The position numbers and the translations under genes were made by a program. Positions 45,702 to 55,850 of a stretch of 64,000 bases of DNA are shown one piece after another. How positions within the stretch are numbered: position 1 is the stretch's first letter; each line of letters opens with the position of its first letter. Origin of the DNA: Emydura subglobosa (Eukaryota > Chordata > Testudines > Chelidae); assembly GCA_007922225.1 (NCBI GenBank), contig ML679995.1, forward strand, positions 5,770,689-5,834,688. Direction: 5' to 3'. The notes under the pieces were generated by a model that was given only the letters and a program-made list of their open reading frames with translations, did not search any database and was not told where the DNA came from.

Positions 45702-46091
45702 GGCTGGCTGGAAACCAGTCTTTTGCAAAGCATAATTGTTGAGGTTTCCAGATTTTTCATTCCACAAACGAGACCTTTCATTTTTTTTCAACAGAAACAG
45801 AAATGAAAAGCAAGAAACTTCCTCTCTAATCTGGTGGTTGGGACACTGCCAAGAAAGTAGGGACCTAGGTTTAAGTCTCCACTCTCCCTGATTCAAAGCA
45901 GAGATTTTCATCTCAGTTTACTCCTAATCAGGCAGATTCTCTCTCATTTTGACCAGAATTGTCATTCTGGAGAGAGAAATTCCTGACAAAAATTTCATTG
46001 AAATCAACATGTTTCTGTGAAACATTTTGTTTTCCTCAAAATGGCATTTTTCTATGGAAATAAGTGCTGTCAAAATGTTATCAACTAGCTC
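45702..46091. mobile_element. 390-bp MITE with GGCTGGCTGG / ACTAGCTC ends and a tRNA-like middle
   Basis: The left end GGCTGGCTGGAAACCAG follows TAA (45699-45701). The right end TGTTATCAACTAGCTC is followed by TAC. These ends correspond to GAGCTGGCC/GACCAGCTC in the copies at 51 and 53 kb. In the middle, CTGGTGGTTGGGACACTGCC and CCTAGGTTTAAGTCTCC resemble A and B boxes of a tRNA promoter. The flanking arms are rich in 'TGAAATTT/AAATTTCA' words. Confidence 0.6.
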
Positions 46092-46499
46092 TACCTACAA
46101 AGTTCAATATGACTGTTTTAAAAGCCACATTTATTGTCCTAACTTGGTCAAAGAGCTGAAACTAATCTGCGGGTCTCATAAGTGGTTCTTATATGTAATC
46201 ACAGTGTAATGATGTTGGGGATCATCATCCTAAATTAATGGCTTAAGTCTCCTCTTCAGTCACCCAGATGCAACTCTTTATCCAAGTCTATGAGAATTGC
46301 TATCTTGTAACAGAAGAATTTGACCTGTAGGAAAAATTAAGTTAGCTGGTAACTTCCTTATCAGCACCGGTGCTGACAAAGGGTAAAATAAAAGAGGGAA
46401 TTCTAGTTCTGGGTAAATATGCCCAAACATCTTCCCTATCTGAAAGCTGCCTGTTGGCCAAAGTGATATAACCCTATGTCCAGATCCTAGTAGACATGC

Positions 46500-46565
46500 A
46501 TAGAGTGACAGAGTTGAAGGCCAGAAGATCGCATTAGAACTAGTTTGATCTCCTGTAGCAGAGAA
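46500..46565 (-). mobile_element. CR1 3' tail fragment, minus strand
   Basis: ACAGAGTTGAAGGCCAGAAG and GTTTGATCTCCTGTAGCAG match the reversed CR1 3' end ('aaggccagaag...ctgacctcctgta'). Confidence 0.55.
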
Positions 46566-47299
46566 CCAAGGATTGAATGTGCCTTGAGAAATGCACTTCC
46601 CTTCTCACTCCTGGAGCGGGGGCTGCTCCAGAATAGGGGGTACGGTGTTGTGGACAGCAGCTCATATTGCCACCAGCCAGTACCTTGCTTGTCTTGTGCA
46701 TAAACTGAGGACTTCAGTTTCCAGGGCTGTGAAGCCAACACTTTTATTGGAGCTAAAAGCATTTAAAAAACAAAGAGAGAGACAGAAAATAACCTGACTG
46801 CTGCAATCCGAGCCAAACGATCTCCCTTCTATCTTACAACCCCCAGTACTCTTCTGCTGCTGATCCCACTCACAGGCCCGGAGTTTCATTTCATAAAGTG
46901 AAGCTGCTAAGCAACCACCAAATAACCTTTGCTTCTCAGGTGAGTATTTATGGCAGGGAACACATATATCAACCAAAAAAATCCCCCAGTAAAAAAAGGT
47001 TTCTGCCGGCACCGTGCCTGCTACAAGTTTAATAATCAGATTAGAATTGCATCAAACTATGCTGGAAAGCCAGGGTGAAGGCCTTTGGCTTGTTCTCACG
47101 AATATCCTGCACTTCAGATCTGGCTGTGACAAATTAGCTTATATATTTTTATTTGTTGTTTTGAAGAGAAAGAGGTGGGAAGTGAACGGTGTTAACTCAG
47201 TTTGCTCTGGCCAGCAATTGACCGGGGTGGAATGGCAAAGCAGAATGCACAAACCCTCTGATGCATGGTGAGAGCGATTTTTTAAAAATCAGTGATAGG
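46566..47299. other. Non-coding stretch, nothing recognised
   Basis: Frames of up to 116 codons overlap on both strands and have no recognisable domain. Confidence 0.35.
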
Positions 47300-47487
47300 A
47301 ATAATATCTACTTCTTAGATAGTTTTACAAGGGGTAAAGCACCATAATCCCATTTAAGGATGGGGAAACCAGGGCACACAAAGTGACGTGATTTGCTCAA
47401 GGGCCTGCATTGGCAGAGCCAGGAGTAGAACCCAACTCCTGTGAGTCTCAGAACAGTGTGCTATCCACTAGGCAACACTCTCTCCCA
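47300..47487 (-). repeat. MIR/CORE-like SINE
   Basis: Plus strand: AGCACCATAATCCCATTTAAGG, GGGGAAACCAGGGCACACAAAG, TTTGCTCAAGGGCCTGC, GCAGAGCCAGGAGTAGAACCC and GTGTGCTATCCACTAGGC: the reversed tail, CORE, B-box and head. Confidence 0.8.
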
Positions 47488-48319
47488 AGGCCAGCAAGGG
47501 CCAGATTTTCAGAAGAGCTCTGCTCTGGCCAGGATTTCGAAACAGCATGTTGTCAAAATGGGAGCAGCTGGGCATGGAGCATTTTTGACAAGCTGGCCAC
47601 CACTTAGAGTGCCTGGAAGGGGGCACTTTTGAAAACCTGGTTGCAGGAGAGAGTGCTGAGCCCTGATCGCCTTGTACAACCTGCAATTTTGTGTGCCAAA
47701 GGTCTCAACATTTCCATGGACTAGCAATGGGATATGGAAACCTTTCCCTCTTAGACAAGCAGTTCACATTTAGCCTCGATCATGAATACCTGATCGCTGC
47801 GCAATGTTCTCTGGGATCCGCGGTGTCGCACTTGACCAGGTATTGGTGGGTCACATCTAGAGATGACTGAAATTCAGAATTTCCATTTCATGGAAAACAC
47901 TGACATTTCATCACTTGTTTTCATTCTGAATGCAAACAAAACCAAATATTTTCCAACCTGCCTGCAGAAAGGAAATACTGGAAAAAATCAGTTTTGAAAA
48001 ATTTCATTTACTTTTTTCTTCAGAAATGCCCAAGTTAGAATGAAATTTCTATTTTGAAATTGATTCTATATTTATTTTATATTATTTTTCATTTTTTAAA
48101 ATGTCAGTAGTCATTTTATAACATACATGATAATATAATAACATAACGAACTATTCTATTAATTTATTTGATAATATTTGATGTCATTTTTTAAAACCAT
48201 TAAGGGCAGCTGGTACTGCAGATTAAAACAGATCTTATTTTCTAGTTCAATATATCTCCTGTTTGTGCTATATTGATACAGTTTGACACTTATTTTCTCT
48301 CTCCATGTCAAACATGCAG

Positions 48320-49055
48320 GTCAAAGTCTGCGGACGACACTAAGCTGGGGGGAGAGGTAGATACCCTGGAGGGTAGGGATAGGATACAGAGTGACCTAAA
48401 CAAACTGGAGGATTGGGCCAAAATAAATCTAATGAGGTTCAACAAGGACAAGTGCAGAGTCCTCCACTTAGGAAGGAAGAATCCCATGCACAGCTACAGA
48501 CTGGGGACCGACGAGCTGGGTAGCAGCTCTGCAGAAAAGGACCTGGGGGTAACAGTGGATAAAAAGCTGGGTATGAGTCAGCAGTGTGCCCTGGTTGTCA
48601 AGAAGGCTAATGGCATATTGGGCTGCATTAGGAGGGGCATTGCCAGCAGGTCACGGGAAGTGATTATTCCCCTCTATTCGGCATTGGTGAGGCCGCATAT
48701 AGAATATTGTGTCCAGTTTTGGGCCCCCCACTACAAAAAGGATGTGGACAAGTTGGAGAGAGTGCAGCGGAGGGCAACCAAAATGATTAGGGGGCTGGAG
48801 CACAGGACTTATGAGGAGAGACTGAGGGAACTGGGCTTGTTTAGTCTACAAAAGAGAAGAATGAGGGGGGATTTGATAGCGGCCTTTAACTACCTGAAAG
48901 GGGGTTCCAGGGAGGATGGGGCTAGGCTGTTCTCAGTGGTGGCAGATGACAGAACAAGGAGCAACGGTCTCAAGTTGCAGGGCGGGAGGTCTAGGTTGGA
49001 CATTAGGAAAAAGTTTTTTACTAGGAGGGTGGTGAAGCACTGGAATGTTACCTAG
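48320..49055 (+). pseudogene. CR1 reverse-transcriptase C-terminal fragment
   Basis: About 245 codons are open. The frame enters at [10 protein letters not shown], where the usual (F/Y)ADD catalytic box of CR1 has Ser for the aromatic residue; everything upstream (endonuclease and fingers) is absent. Then come [99 protein letters not shown] and [11 protein letters not shown]. The frame stops at 49055 just after a small deletion in the WN.LP box; in the shifted frame the C-terminus continues (REVVESPSLEVFKLR). The nominal start at 48273 is upstream of the CR1 junction and is not meaningful. Confidence 0.9.
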
Positions 49056-49215
49056 AGAGGTGGTGGAATCTCCATCCTTAGAGGTTTTTAAGCTGAGACC
49101 TTACAAAGCCCTGGTTGGGATGATATAGTTGAGGTTAGTCCTGCTTTGAGCAGGGGGTTGGACTAGATGACCTCCTGAGGTCCCTTCCAACTCTAATATT
49201 CTATGATTCTATGAA
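48320..49215 (+). mobile_element. CR1 LINE, young-looking, 5'-truncated
   Basis: A CR1 3' portion: reverse-transcriptase C-terminus, then the 3' UTR (GAGCAGGGGGTTGGACTAGATGACCTCC, GGTCCCTTCCAACTC) and the terminal octamers ATTCTATGATTCTATG (49190-49215). Low divergence from the CR1 pattern I know, with an open reading frame through almost the whole coding part. It begins within the catalytic motif. Confidence 0.95.
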
Positions 49216-49879
49216 ATGTCAGCAGCAGCGCCTAAAATGACATGACATAATTTGTCCTACTCCTAGTGACATACCACGACATAATGTGCCAATAATCAAA
49301 ATAATATAAAAGTGAAAAAATAAATTAAAGTCTATTTCAAAGCAAAAAATATATTTTGAAAATATTTATTTCATGGGAAATTTCATTTAAATGGATATAA
49401 TTGAGCAAAAATATTCTGTTTAGTCGAAACGGCATTTTCCAACAGAAAAGTGTTCTGCTTAAATTTTTGTGACCAGCTCTAATCGCATCAGAATTGGTCC
49501 TCGCTTGCTGGCAATCTGAGAAAATTAGCAAATGATTGAATAAGCCATGAAGACTAAACTAGCCATTCGTCCTTCGAGGTGGATCATCATCTACAGCAGC
49601 AGGAAGCTCAACACGTTAATGCCTGTTTTGCGGATACAAAAGTATTTTAGTGTCTTCAGGCCAGAGTTAACTCAGGTGATTGGCATCCAGATTAGCCTAG
49701 CAGGCACGCTGCAGAGCCCTAGATGAGTTAGTGTCCTCGCTGGTGCTGCACTCCCCTATGTGTGGACTTCTAGGGGCGTATCCCACAGTTCTTTGTGCTG
49801 CTCTATGATTCTTTCTGAGTGAATGTAGGAGAACTTGTCTGTCCTTCTGGGCACACGGAGGAATTGTGGGAATGCATCA

Positions 49880-50005
49880 CTCTTTGTGAGGCCTGGGACA
49901 GGCCACATAACCACCTTGTGCCTCAGTTTCCCCTGTATAATCAGACCAGATTATGTGAAAAGGTTGTCCCCACACATTATGTGGACTTTTTTAAAGCACT
50001 TGGTG
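49880..50005 (+). repeat. SINE fragment
   Basis: CACTCTTTGTGAGGCCTGGGAC, AGGCCACATAACCACCTTGTGCC and TCAGTTTCCCCTGTATAATC correspond to the CORE and 'cctcagtttcccc' segment. The tail TTTAAAGCACTTGGTG is diverged. Confidence 0.5.
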
Positions 50006-50007
50006 TT

Positions 50008-50100
50008 GGCCTAACTTTGCTCTCACTGAAGTCAGTGGGAGTTTTACCATTGACTTCTGTGGGAGCAGAGTGAAGTCAATGTTCAACATTTGAAAAATTC
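50008..50100. repeat. Palindromic repeat
   Basis: GCTCTCACTGAAGTCAGTGGGAGTTTTACCATTGACTTCTGTGGGAGC: inner CACTGAAGTCAGTGGGAGTTTTACC and outer GCTCTCACTG/CAGAGTGAAG pair. Same 'tgaagtcaatggg' wording as other fold-backs here. Confidence 0.55.
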
Positions 50101-51136
50101 CACCCACTGGCAATTTTCACTCACTATTAGTTTCTTAGCTTCTCTTTCTTAATGCTCAAAGACCAACCTATCATTTATTTTTCCCCATGATTACTAAGAT
50201 GGGTTTTCTGCCCTGAAAAGAGTCACTTCTAAATGACAAATCCACAGAATACTATATAAAACTCTTGAGGGTACGCCTTATCTTGTTCCAGGAGGGACTA
50301 CTCCCTCATTGGAAGAGGAAAATTGTGTTTGGATCCGGATGAGAGAAAATCCTAGTTTTCCATCCATGCACCTGCACTGCTCCATCCATTCAGTCCTCAG
50401 ATGATATTAACTAGGCAGCACTGGGCTTCACCGCATGGATGGGAGACCTCTGTCAAACATAATGGCTTTGCATGAAGAGGTGTTGGCGAAAGCCAGCAAA
50501 GAAGTAATGTGCTAACACGCAGATGTAGGTCACAGTGCAGTTGGAGGTACCTTCTTTCTGTGCTAGAGCTTTGGGCTTTAAAGATCTTGTTCCACTTTTT
50601 CAGGGCTCAGAGGGTTCACTCCCATCATCCCAGCCAAATTCCACCTGTGATCATTCCATCCGGCCTACCAGGATTCACCCTCTAGTTTCAATTGGACACA
50701 GTATTGCCCATTTCCAGAGCTGAACTTTTGCGTAGTATTTCTGAGCGTGCTGGCCAGCTGACCTCTCTCACAGCAGCTTTAAACCTGCCTAGGCGAGAAA
50801 CATCCCTTTGAAGATGAATAATTCAGTAGCATCCAGGCATGAGGGGTTCCTACACCAATCCCCTACTGTCCTCTGACATAGGAAATATGGCCCCAGATAA
50901 CTAAAGCTGTCTGCTATATTGACCTGTGGGCTGTTGGCAGCCAGACTAGACTGCAGCAGCCTTTATTTTATTTTATATTTTTGCAAGAACATGGACAGGT
51001 GTGCCTGGCTAGGGGGAATGTAACAACGACTTCAAAAATAGTTTGCCTACTATTTGGCCCCTCTGAACTGATGCCAAGCACAGCTCAGCTGGTTCAGAGC
51101 ATCTGAGCCATAATTTAGAGAGCATCCTGTGATCAG
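50101..51136. other. Non-coding stretch, nothing recognised
   Basis: No gene or named repeat is visible. Confidence 0.4.
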
Positions 51137-51302
51137 AGCTGGCCAAATATGCTCTGGAACACAATTTCGGTACACATTTTAACAACAAAAGAAAAAAGAT
51201 GGTTGAAGTGTCATGAAAAGATTGGGTTCATTTCTAGCCCTATGAAACATTAACTATAACGGAATTTCTCATAAAATCCTTTTCCTGGGTTTTGACCAGC
51301 TA
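51137..51302. mobile_element. 166-bp MITE with GAGCTGGCC / GACCAGCT ends
   Basis: Left end AGAGCTGGCCAAATATGCTC and right end GGGTTTTGACCAGCTATAAC are inverted repeats. Interior words (AACACAATTTCGG, AACGGAATTTCTC) are also inverted. It is the shortest two-ended copy of the family in the window. Confidence 0.65.
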
Positions 51303-52239
51303 TAACTGTGATCCCTGGTGCTAGACAATGGTCTGATATTATTATCTGAAGGAATCTTCCAATGAATGGCTTACAAAGCATTTTTAAAATCTTGATAAAC
51401 TTTATTGGGGCTCCTCTGCGGTCAAATCTCCCCTCGATCTGCTGCGCACCCCCACACAATCTCCCATGCCAAAGTCGCTATCAAGATTCATTTAATTTAA
51501 CCAATTTATTCCCCAGTGGAAGTTTGGTCTCCTTGAGCCAAAGGCACTAATGTACAATTATTTTAATGATTTTTTATCATAATTTGCGGTTGTTCCTGCC
51601 TCAGCTTCATGCAATGGGAGGAGGGGGCCTTCTTGTGAAAGATAAATTTAATCCCCAGTGAAGTTTCCTGGAAAAATAAGGGCCTGAATGAATTCAAGGA
51701 ATTAAAATCAGTTGAGGACAGCATCCCTCCTCCTACCCGTCAGAAGATGAGTGAGTGTTGATTATAAGACTCATAGCCTAGATATATTGAAGATCCATTA
51801 ATGCAGAAAACCGCTCTTCTTCCCTTTAGTCAAAATGAAAGAATAAATATTATCCAGCAGGCAGAAGGGGAGTTATATACTCTGCATGGAACCTAGCAGA
51901 AGAGAGCATGGGGACAAGATCTCAACAGCTTGATCCAAGCATATTAGCAATCCCAGAGGGAAACAGTATTATCTCCCCAAATCTGCTGACTCTGTGGTCA
52001 CAGCAATAGATAGAATGACTTTTGAGTCTTCTTTTCCCATCCTCAAGGGACAAGGTGTCAAATACCTGTTACCTATGAAATGTGAATGCTAGAGTTGATA
52101 TGGGAATGAAATTCACAAGACTTTTCCATCAAAAACTCTAGGCTCTTGAAGATATAATTAAACACCGCAGGAGTGGGGATTGGCGGTGCATTTTCTCTCT
52201 AATTTTCCTTCTAGAAGCAATGGATTTGACTTAGATTTC
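51303..52239. other. Non-coding stretch, nothing named
   Basis: Contains AT-rich 51540-51600 (TTATTTTAATGATTTTTTATCATAATTTG) with homeodomain-type words. No gene is visible. Confidence 0.35.
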
Positions 52240-52330
52240 ACCTACACCAGTGACAAACTCAAGTAATATCATGGATCTCAATAGTCACTTGAATTATATC
52301 AGTGTAAATCAGAACAGGATCAGGTACAAT
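52240..52330. repeat. GGTGTAA-family palindromic repeat
   Basis: CACCTACACCAGTGACAAACTC, TCATGGATCTCAATAGTC, ATATCAGTGTAAATCAGAACAGGATCAGG reproduces the family wording; diverged. Confidence 0.45.
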
Positions 52331-52435
52331 ATCCATAAGGTCTGGTCTATTCAATTGTAACATGGCTGCTCTTGATTGTCAACAAGAGATCGGGTCAACA
52401 TTTTTGTGATGAATATTGGGGTTTTGATGCCAATC

Positions 52436-52485
52436 TGTGTGTGTGTGTGTATGCGTGTGCACGTGTGTGTGCACGCACGTGCACA
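52436..52485. repeat. 50-nt perfect alternating purine-pyrimidine tract
   Basis: TGTGTGTG... passes through ATGCGTGTGCACGTG and GCACGCACGTGCACA with no break in pyrimidine-purine alternation over 50 bases. Such tracts favour left-handed Z-DNA. Confidence 0.85.
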
Positions 52486-52940
52486 ACAATTTAGTTTTTG
52501 GCAATTTTGAATGAACAAACAACATTTTTAGTTTGAAATGGTGGGGGAGGGAGTGATTCCCATTTTCTTTAACTTTTTTTCTTTTTTAATTTCTTCAGTG
52601 GTAAAAATCAGAAGAGGGAGGAAGCAAAAAAAAAAAGTGATAGAAAGAGGAAATGCCTCCAAGAATTGATATAAATGTTTAGAAACAAAATGAAAATTTA
52701 TATTTCATTTTAAAAAAGATCACCTAGAGATATTTCATCCTAACCCCCCCCCTGAAAAAGTCTGAATGCTCCTCAGAGGTCTAAGGCAGTCCCAGGATCG
52801 TGTGTGGATGCTAACAATCCATCAGACTTATAGGACATCTGCTCAGAGGGTCTCAGTGCAGTGTTGCAGACATCAAGGATGCCTCACAGCTTCCCTAATA
52901 AGACTCACACATTGCTCTACTGGTAGTACTGGGTACCAGA

Positions 52941-53375
52941 GCTGGGCAAAATTTTTCAGCCAAAGCTCCTTTTTTTTTTTTTTTTTAAAGGAAAGTGCAG
53001 ATTTGGCAACAATAAAACGTTTTATGAATTAATGTCAGTTTTGCCCAAATGAACTGCTTCGTTTCAACATTTTCTAAATGAAAAGTGTTGATTTTTGTGG
53101 TTTAAAGTAACTTTTTGCTTGAAAATGCCCTTTACATTTTATTTAAAATAAAATAAAAATGCTTAAAAATGATCAAAATCGAAACGAAACATTTCAAGTG
53201 TGTCTAAGTGAAACATTTCATTTGACCGGACATTATATTTTTTTGACTTTTTGATTGACTGAAAATTGTGAAAAAACAAATTGCGTTTTCAGTCTGACCT
53301 GAAACCGACGTTTCCCTTTTGGATTTTTTGCAGTTGCCAGCAAACCAAACACAACTGTGTGACTTGGCCAGCTCT
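52941..53375. mobile_element. 435-bp MITE with GAGCTGGGC / GGCCAGCTC ends
   Basis: The left end GAGCTGGGCAAAATTTTTCAG and right end GTGTGACTTGGCCAGCTC are inverted. The body is A/T-rich with repeated 'GAAACATTTC/GAAATGTTTC'-like words (AACGAAACATTTCAAG, GTGAAACATTTCATTTG). It includes a T18 run (52971-52986 region). It is the largest uninterrupted two-ended copy. Confidence 0.6.
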
Positions 53376-53481
53376 GTTCTGCCAGGCACAAATCCCAGGT
53401 TCAAACTGTAGCCACGCCCACTGCCTCTCTGATCTAGAAAAGGCTCCTTGGCCCTGCATTGCTGAAGATCCAATCCAGGCA

Positions 53482-53615
53482 TTTTCTAGATAGGGAAATG
53501 GAGGTAATGAGATAATAAGTGACTTGGACTAAGCTCACAGAACAAGCCATCCCAGCAGCTGAGAACAGCAGGCAAGATCCTGGACTCCCACTAATACACT
53601 TCCTCTGCCCTATCC
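53482..53615 (-). repeat. MIR/CORE-like SINE fragment
   Basis: Plus strand: TAGATAGGGAAATGGAGGTAATGAG, AGTGACTTGGACTAAGCTCAC, GCAGGCAAGATCCTGGACTCCCAC: reversed CORE and B-box region. Confidence 0.6.
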
Positions 53616-54589
53616 TCTACAAATCACGTCCACAGCTTCTGCACAATCAGTTGCATGGCTGTATTAACAAACGTCTCTCTCGAACGTCACTGAATAAAAA
53701 TGTATGCTCCATGTTCCCTCCCTGGCATCCAAATAAAGCATCCTCTGCCTTGTCTGAGGGGGAGAGAAAGTTTCCTTGTGGAATCAAAAGCTTCCTCTGA
53801 GTCAAGCCTGATAGGTTGCTGAAAATGTGTTTCTGTCAGTGAAAGACCTTGTTTGTTACCATAAGGATTGCACACAGCAGATTGTTTGATCCTGCGAGCA
53901 CTTTGATCTGTGCCAGCACCTGAAAGACTGCAAAGAATGTCACTAGGCTTTGGAAATTGAAGGGAAAAGGAAAAAATACAGGTGTGAGGCATCAAACGGA
54001 AGTGGCAGAATTCTGGATGTGTGAGCCAGCAAGTGTAACCATGTTTCAGACAGAGGAGAGCAGGTATTGCAACCCGGAAGGGGACGCGACGTCAATTTTT
54101 CACCTGCAGCAAAAATACAATCAAATCAGGAAAGAGGAGATTCAATAAGCTGCAGCAGAACCTACTTGGCAGACGTTAAGGAAGTGCGTGTGTGAGCCCT
54201 TCACCTCTGGTAACCTGGCTTCAAAGCCTGTCTTGGATCACATGTGAAAATGAGTTTGGTGGTCTCCCCACCAGCTTCCATTTGTCTATATCACACAATA
54301 CAGAACTTGGTATGATTGAAAGTCTACGCTCGAGACACACCTGAGGACCGGAATATCAAAAGGTACTGATTAGCAAAGGGAGCTGCAGTTCAGCACACAG
54401 GTTCATTGGTCTTGCTGCGGGCAGAGCTCCAAAAGTAGAATAGCAGTGTGTGGGACAAAGACAGGCCATTGCTCGGTGTGCGCAGGCCTTGAATAGCAGA
54501 GAGAATCCAGATCAGGTCAGGTCAGAGGCGCCTTGGCAGAGCAGCATGCAGGTCTGCAACAGAGAGGGGCTATACAAAGAAGGGCTAAG
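53616..54589. other. Non-coding stretch, nothing recognised
   Basis: Frames up to 102 codons overlap antisense to each other with no domain. Confidence 0.35.
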
Positions 54590-54690
54590 TAGGCTGTCTT
54601 TGTGCGGTGTGTGTTTACAGTGTTTAGCAAAGTGGGACCCTGCTACTTGATGCTAATACAATACAAATAATTCACAGTAATAATAAATAA
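54590..54690 (+). repeat. SINE/LINE tail fragment
   Basis: GTCTTTGTGCGGTGTGTGTTTAC, AGTGTTTAGCAAAGTGGGACCC and ATGCTAATACAATACAAATAATTC, ending AATAATAAATAATG, match the shared tail. Confidence 0.65.
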
Positions 54691-55561
54691 TGTAAGCAAG
54701 GCCACAGCAGAGAGTGTAGCAGGTCAGGATGAAGTTGGCAGATCTGTGTAAAGGGCCACAGGCCTGGAATAGCAAGAAATGTGCTCAGGATCAAGGCGGA
54801 CTGGCTGAGTAGCCCCTGTCCACATTATTCCTGGTGCAAGCTAATGCCATGTTGTCCTATCACTATTAAATTCAAACGCAGAAAACAAAAACATAGCATC
54901 TCCAGAGAGAGCAACGTTAGTGGAATCCAGATCCCACTAGAAAGTGGCCCTTCCCCCCCACCTTCCATCCAAAGAGCGAGAAAGGAGGTGAACTAACAAG
55001 GCAATCCACCTCCCCATATTTTTCTTCACCTGAGGCTGCTGAAGAAGAAGGTGGCAAGCAAAATGACACTGACAAACTCTCAGGGCTGCTAACCAGCCTC
55101 CGCTCCCTGCCCCTTGGCGAGATGCAGAGGAACCTGATAAACATCTTGCATTATGTCTGGGAGAGAAGCAGGACGGAGAAAAAAACCCAGTGCAAAGTGG
55201 TAGGCTGAATGCAGTGACAATAGTTCTCTTTATTATTCTTGACATGACCCTAATACTAGTGCAGGGTTGTTTGTGGGATGCCTCTTTTTATTGAAAGATA
55301 TATCTGACCCGAGTTTTATTACAGATGTCAAATACAGTGTACGGAAGTGTAGTATGAGTCTACAAGAAATTCTCCTTTCCTTTAAAAAAAATAAAATAAA
55401 ATAGTAAGAATGTCACTCTTACCTTATTTATTTTCAGATCAATCATGGGGAAGGGAAAGGAGACAGGGCTCCTTTCTGAAAGGCAAACACCACCCTGAGA
55501 CTTCACCTTACATTCAGAGAAAGGCTGGATCCACCCAGGACTATTTATATCATGATAACAT
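54691..55561. other. Non-coding stretch, nothing recognised
   Basis: CACAGGCCTGGAATAGCAAG near 54758 resembles CGCAGGCCTTGAATAGCAGAG near 54482, hinting at a small local duplication. No gene is visible. Confidence 0.35.
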
Positions 55562-55850
55562 CTAGGGACCACAATTGAGATCAGGGTCTGTGTATGCTAG
55601 GTGCTGTACAAACACAGAGTGAGACACAGTCCTGGCCCTGAAAAGCCACAATCTAAGTAGACATGGCAGACAAAGTGTGTGAGAGAGGAAGGTTAATTAT
55701 CCCCATTTTACCAGTGGGGAGCCAAGGCACAGAGAAATGAAGTGACTTGTCCACCATAATTCAGAAAGCCTGTGGCAGAGACAGGAATTGAACACAGCTC
55801 TCCTAGGCGGCAGTTCAGTGCCTTATCCCTCAAGGCTATCCTTTACCTTA
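55562..55850 (-). repeat. MIR/CORE-like SINE with LINE-type tail, near complete
   Basis: Plus strand: AATTGAGATCAGGGTCTGTG, TAGGTGCTGTACAAACACAG, AAAAGCCACAATCTAAGTAG (tail), CCCATTTTACCAGTGGGGAGCC, AAGGCACAGAGAAATGAAGTGACTTGTCC, GCAGAGACAGGAATTGAACAC and CAGTGCCTTATCCC (tRNA-like end). All parts of the reversed family are present. Confidence 0.85.

Larger units (their letters stand above)
47863..49479. mobile_element. MITE-like element carrying a CR1 insertion
   Basis: The left end GAGATGACTGAAATTCAGAA (about 47863) and right end AAATTTTTGTGACCAGCTC then TAA (49480-49482) fit the GAGCTGGTC terminal-repeat family. The arms hold paired wording such as TTTCATGGAAAACACTG and TTTCATGGGAAATTTC. 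The intervening 48320-49215 is a CR1. About 720 bp remain after removal, longer than other copies, so a further insertion near 48.1-48.3 kb is possible. Confidence 0.45.

Noticed and set aside
45830..45890. tRNA gene (A/B-box-like sequence)
   Set aside because: No cloverleaf, and it is embedded in a MITE. Boxes alone are SINE-like.
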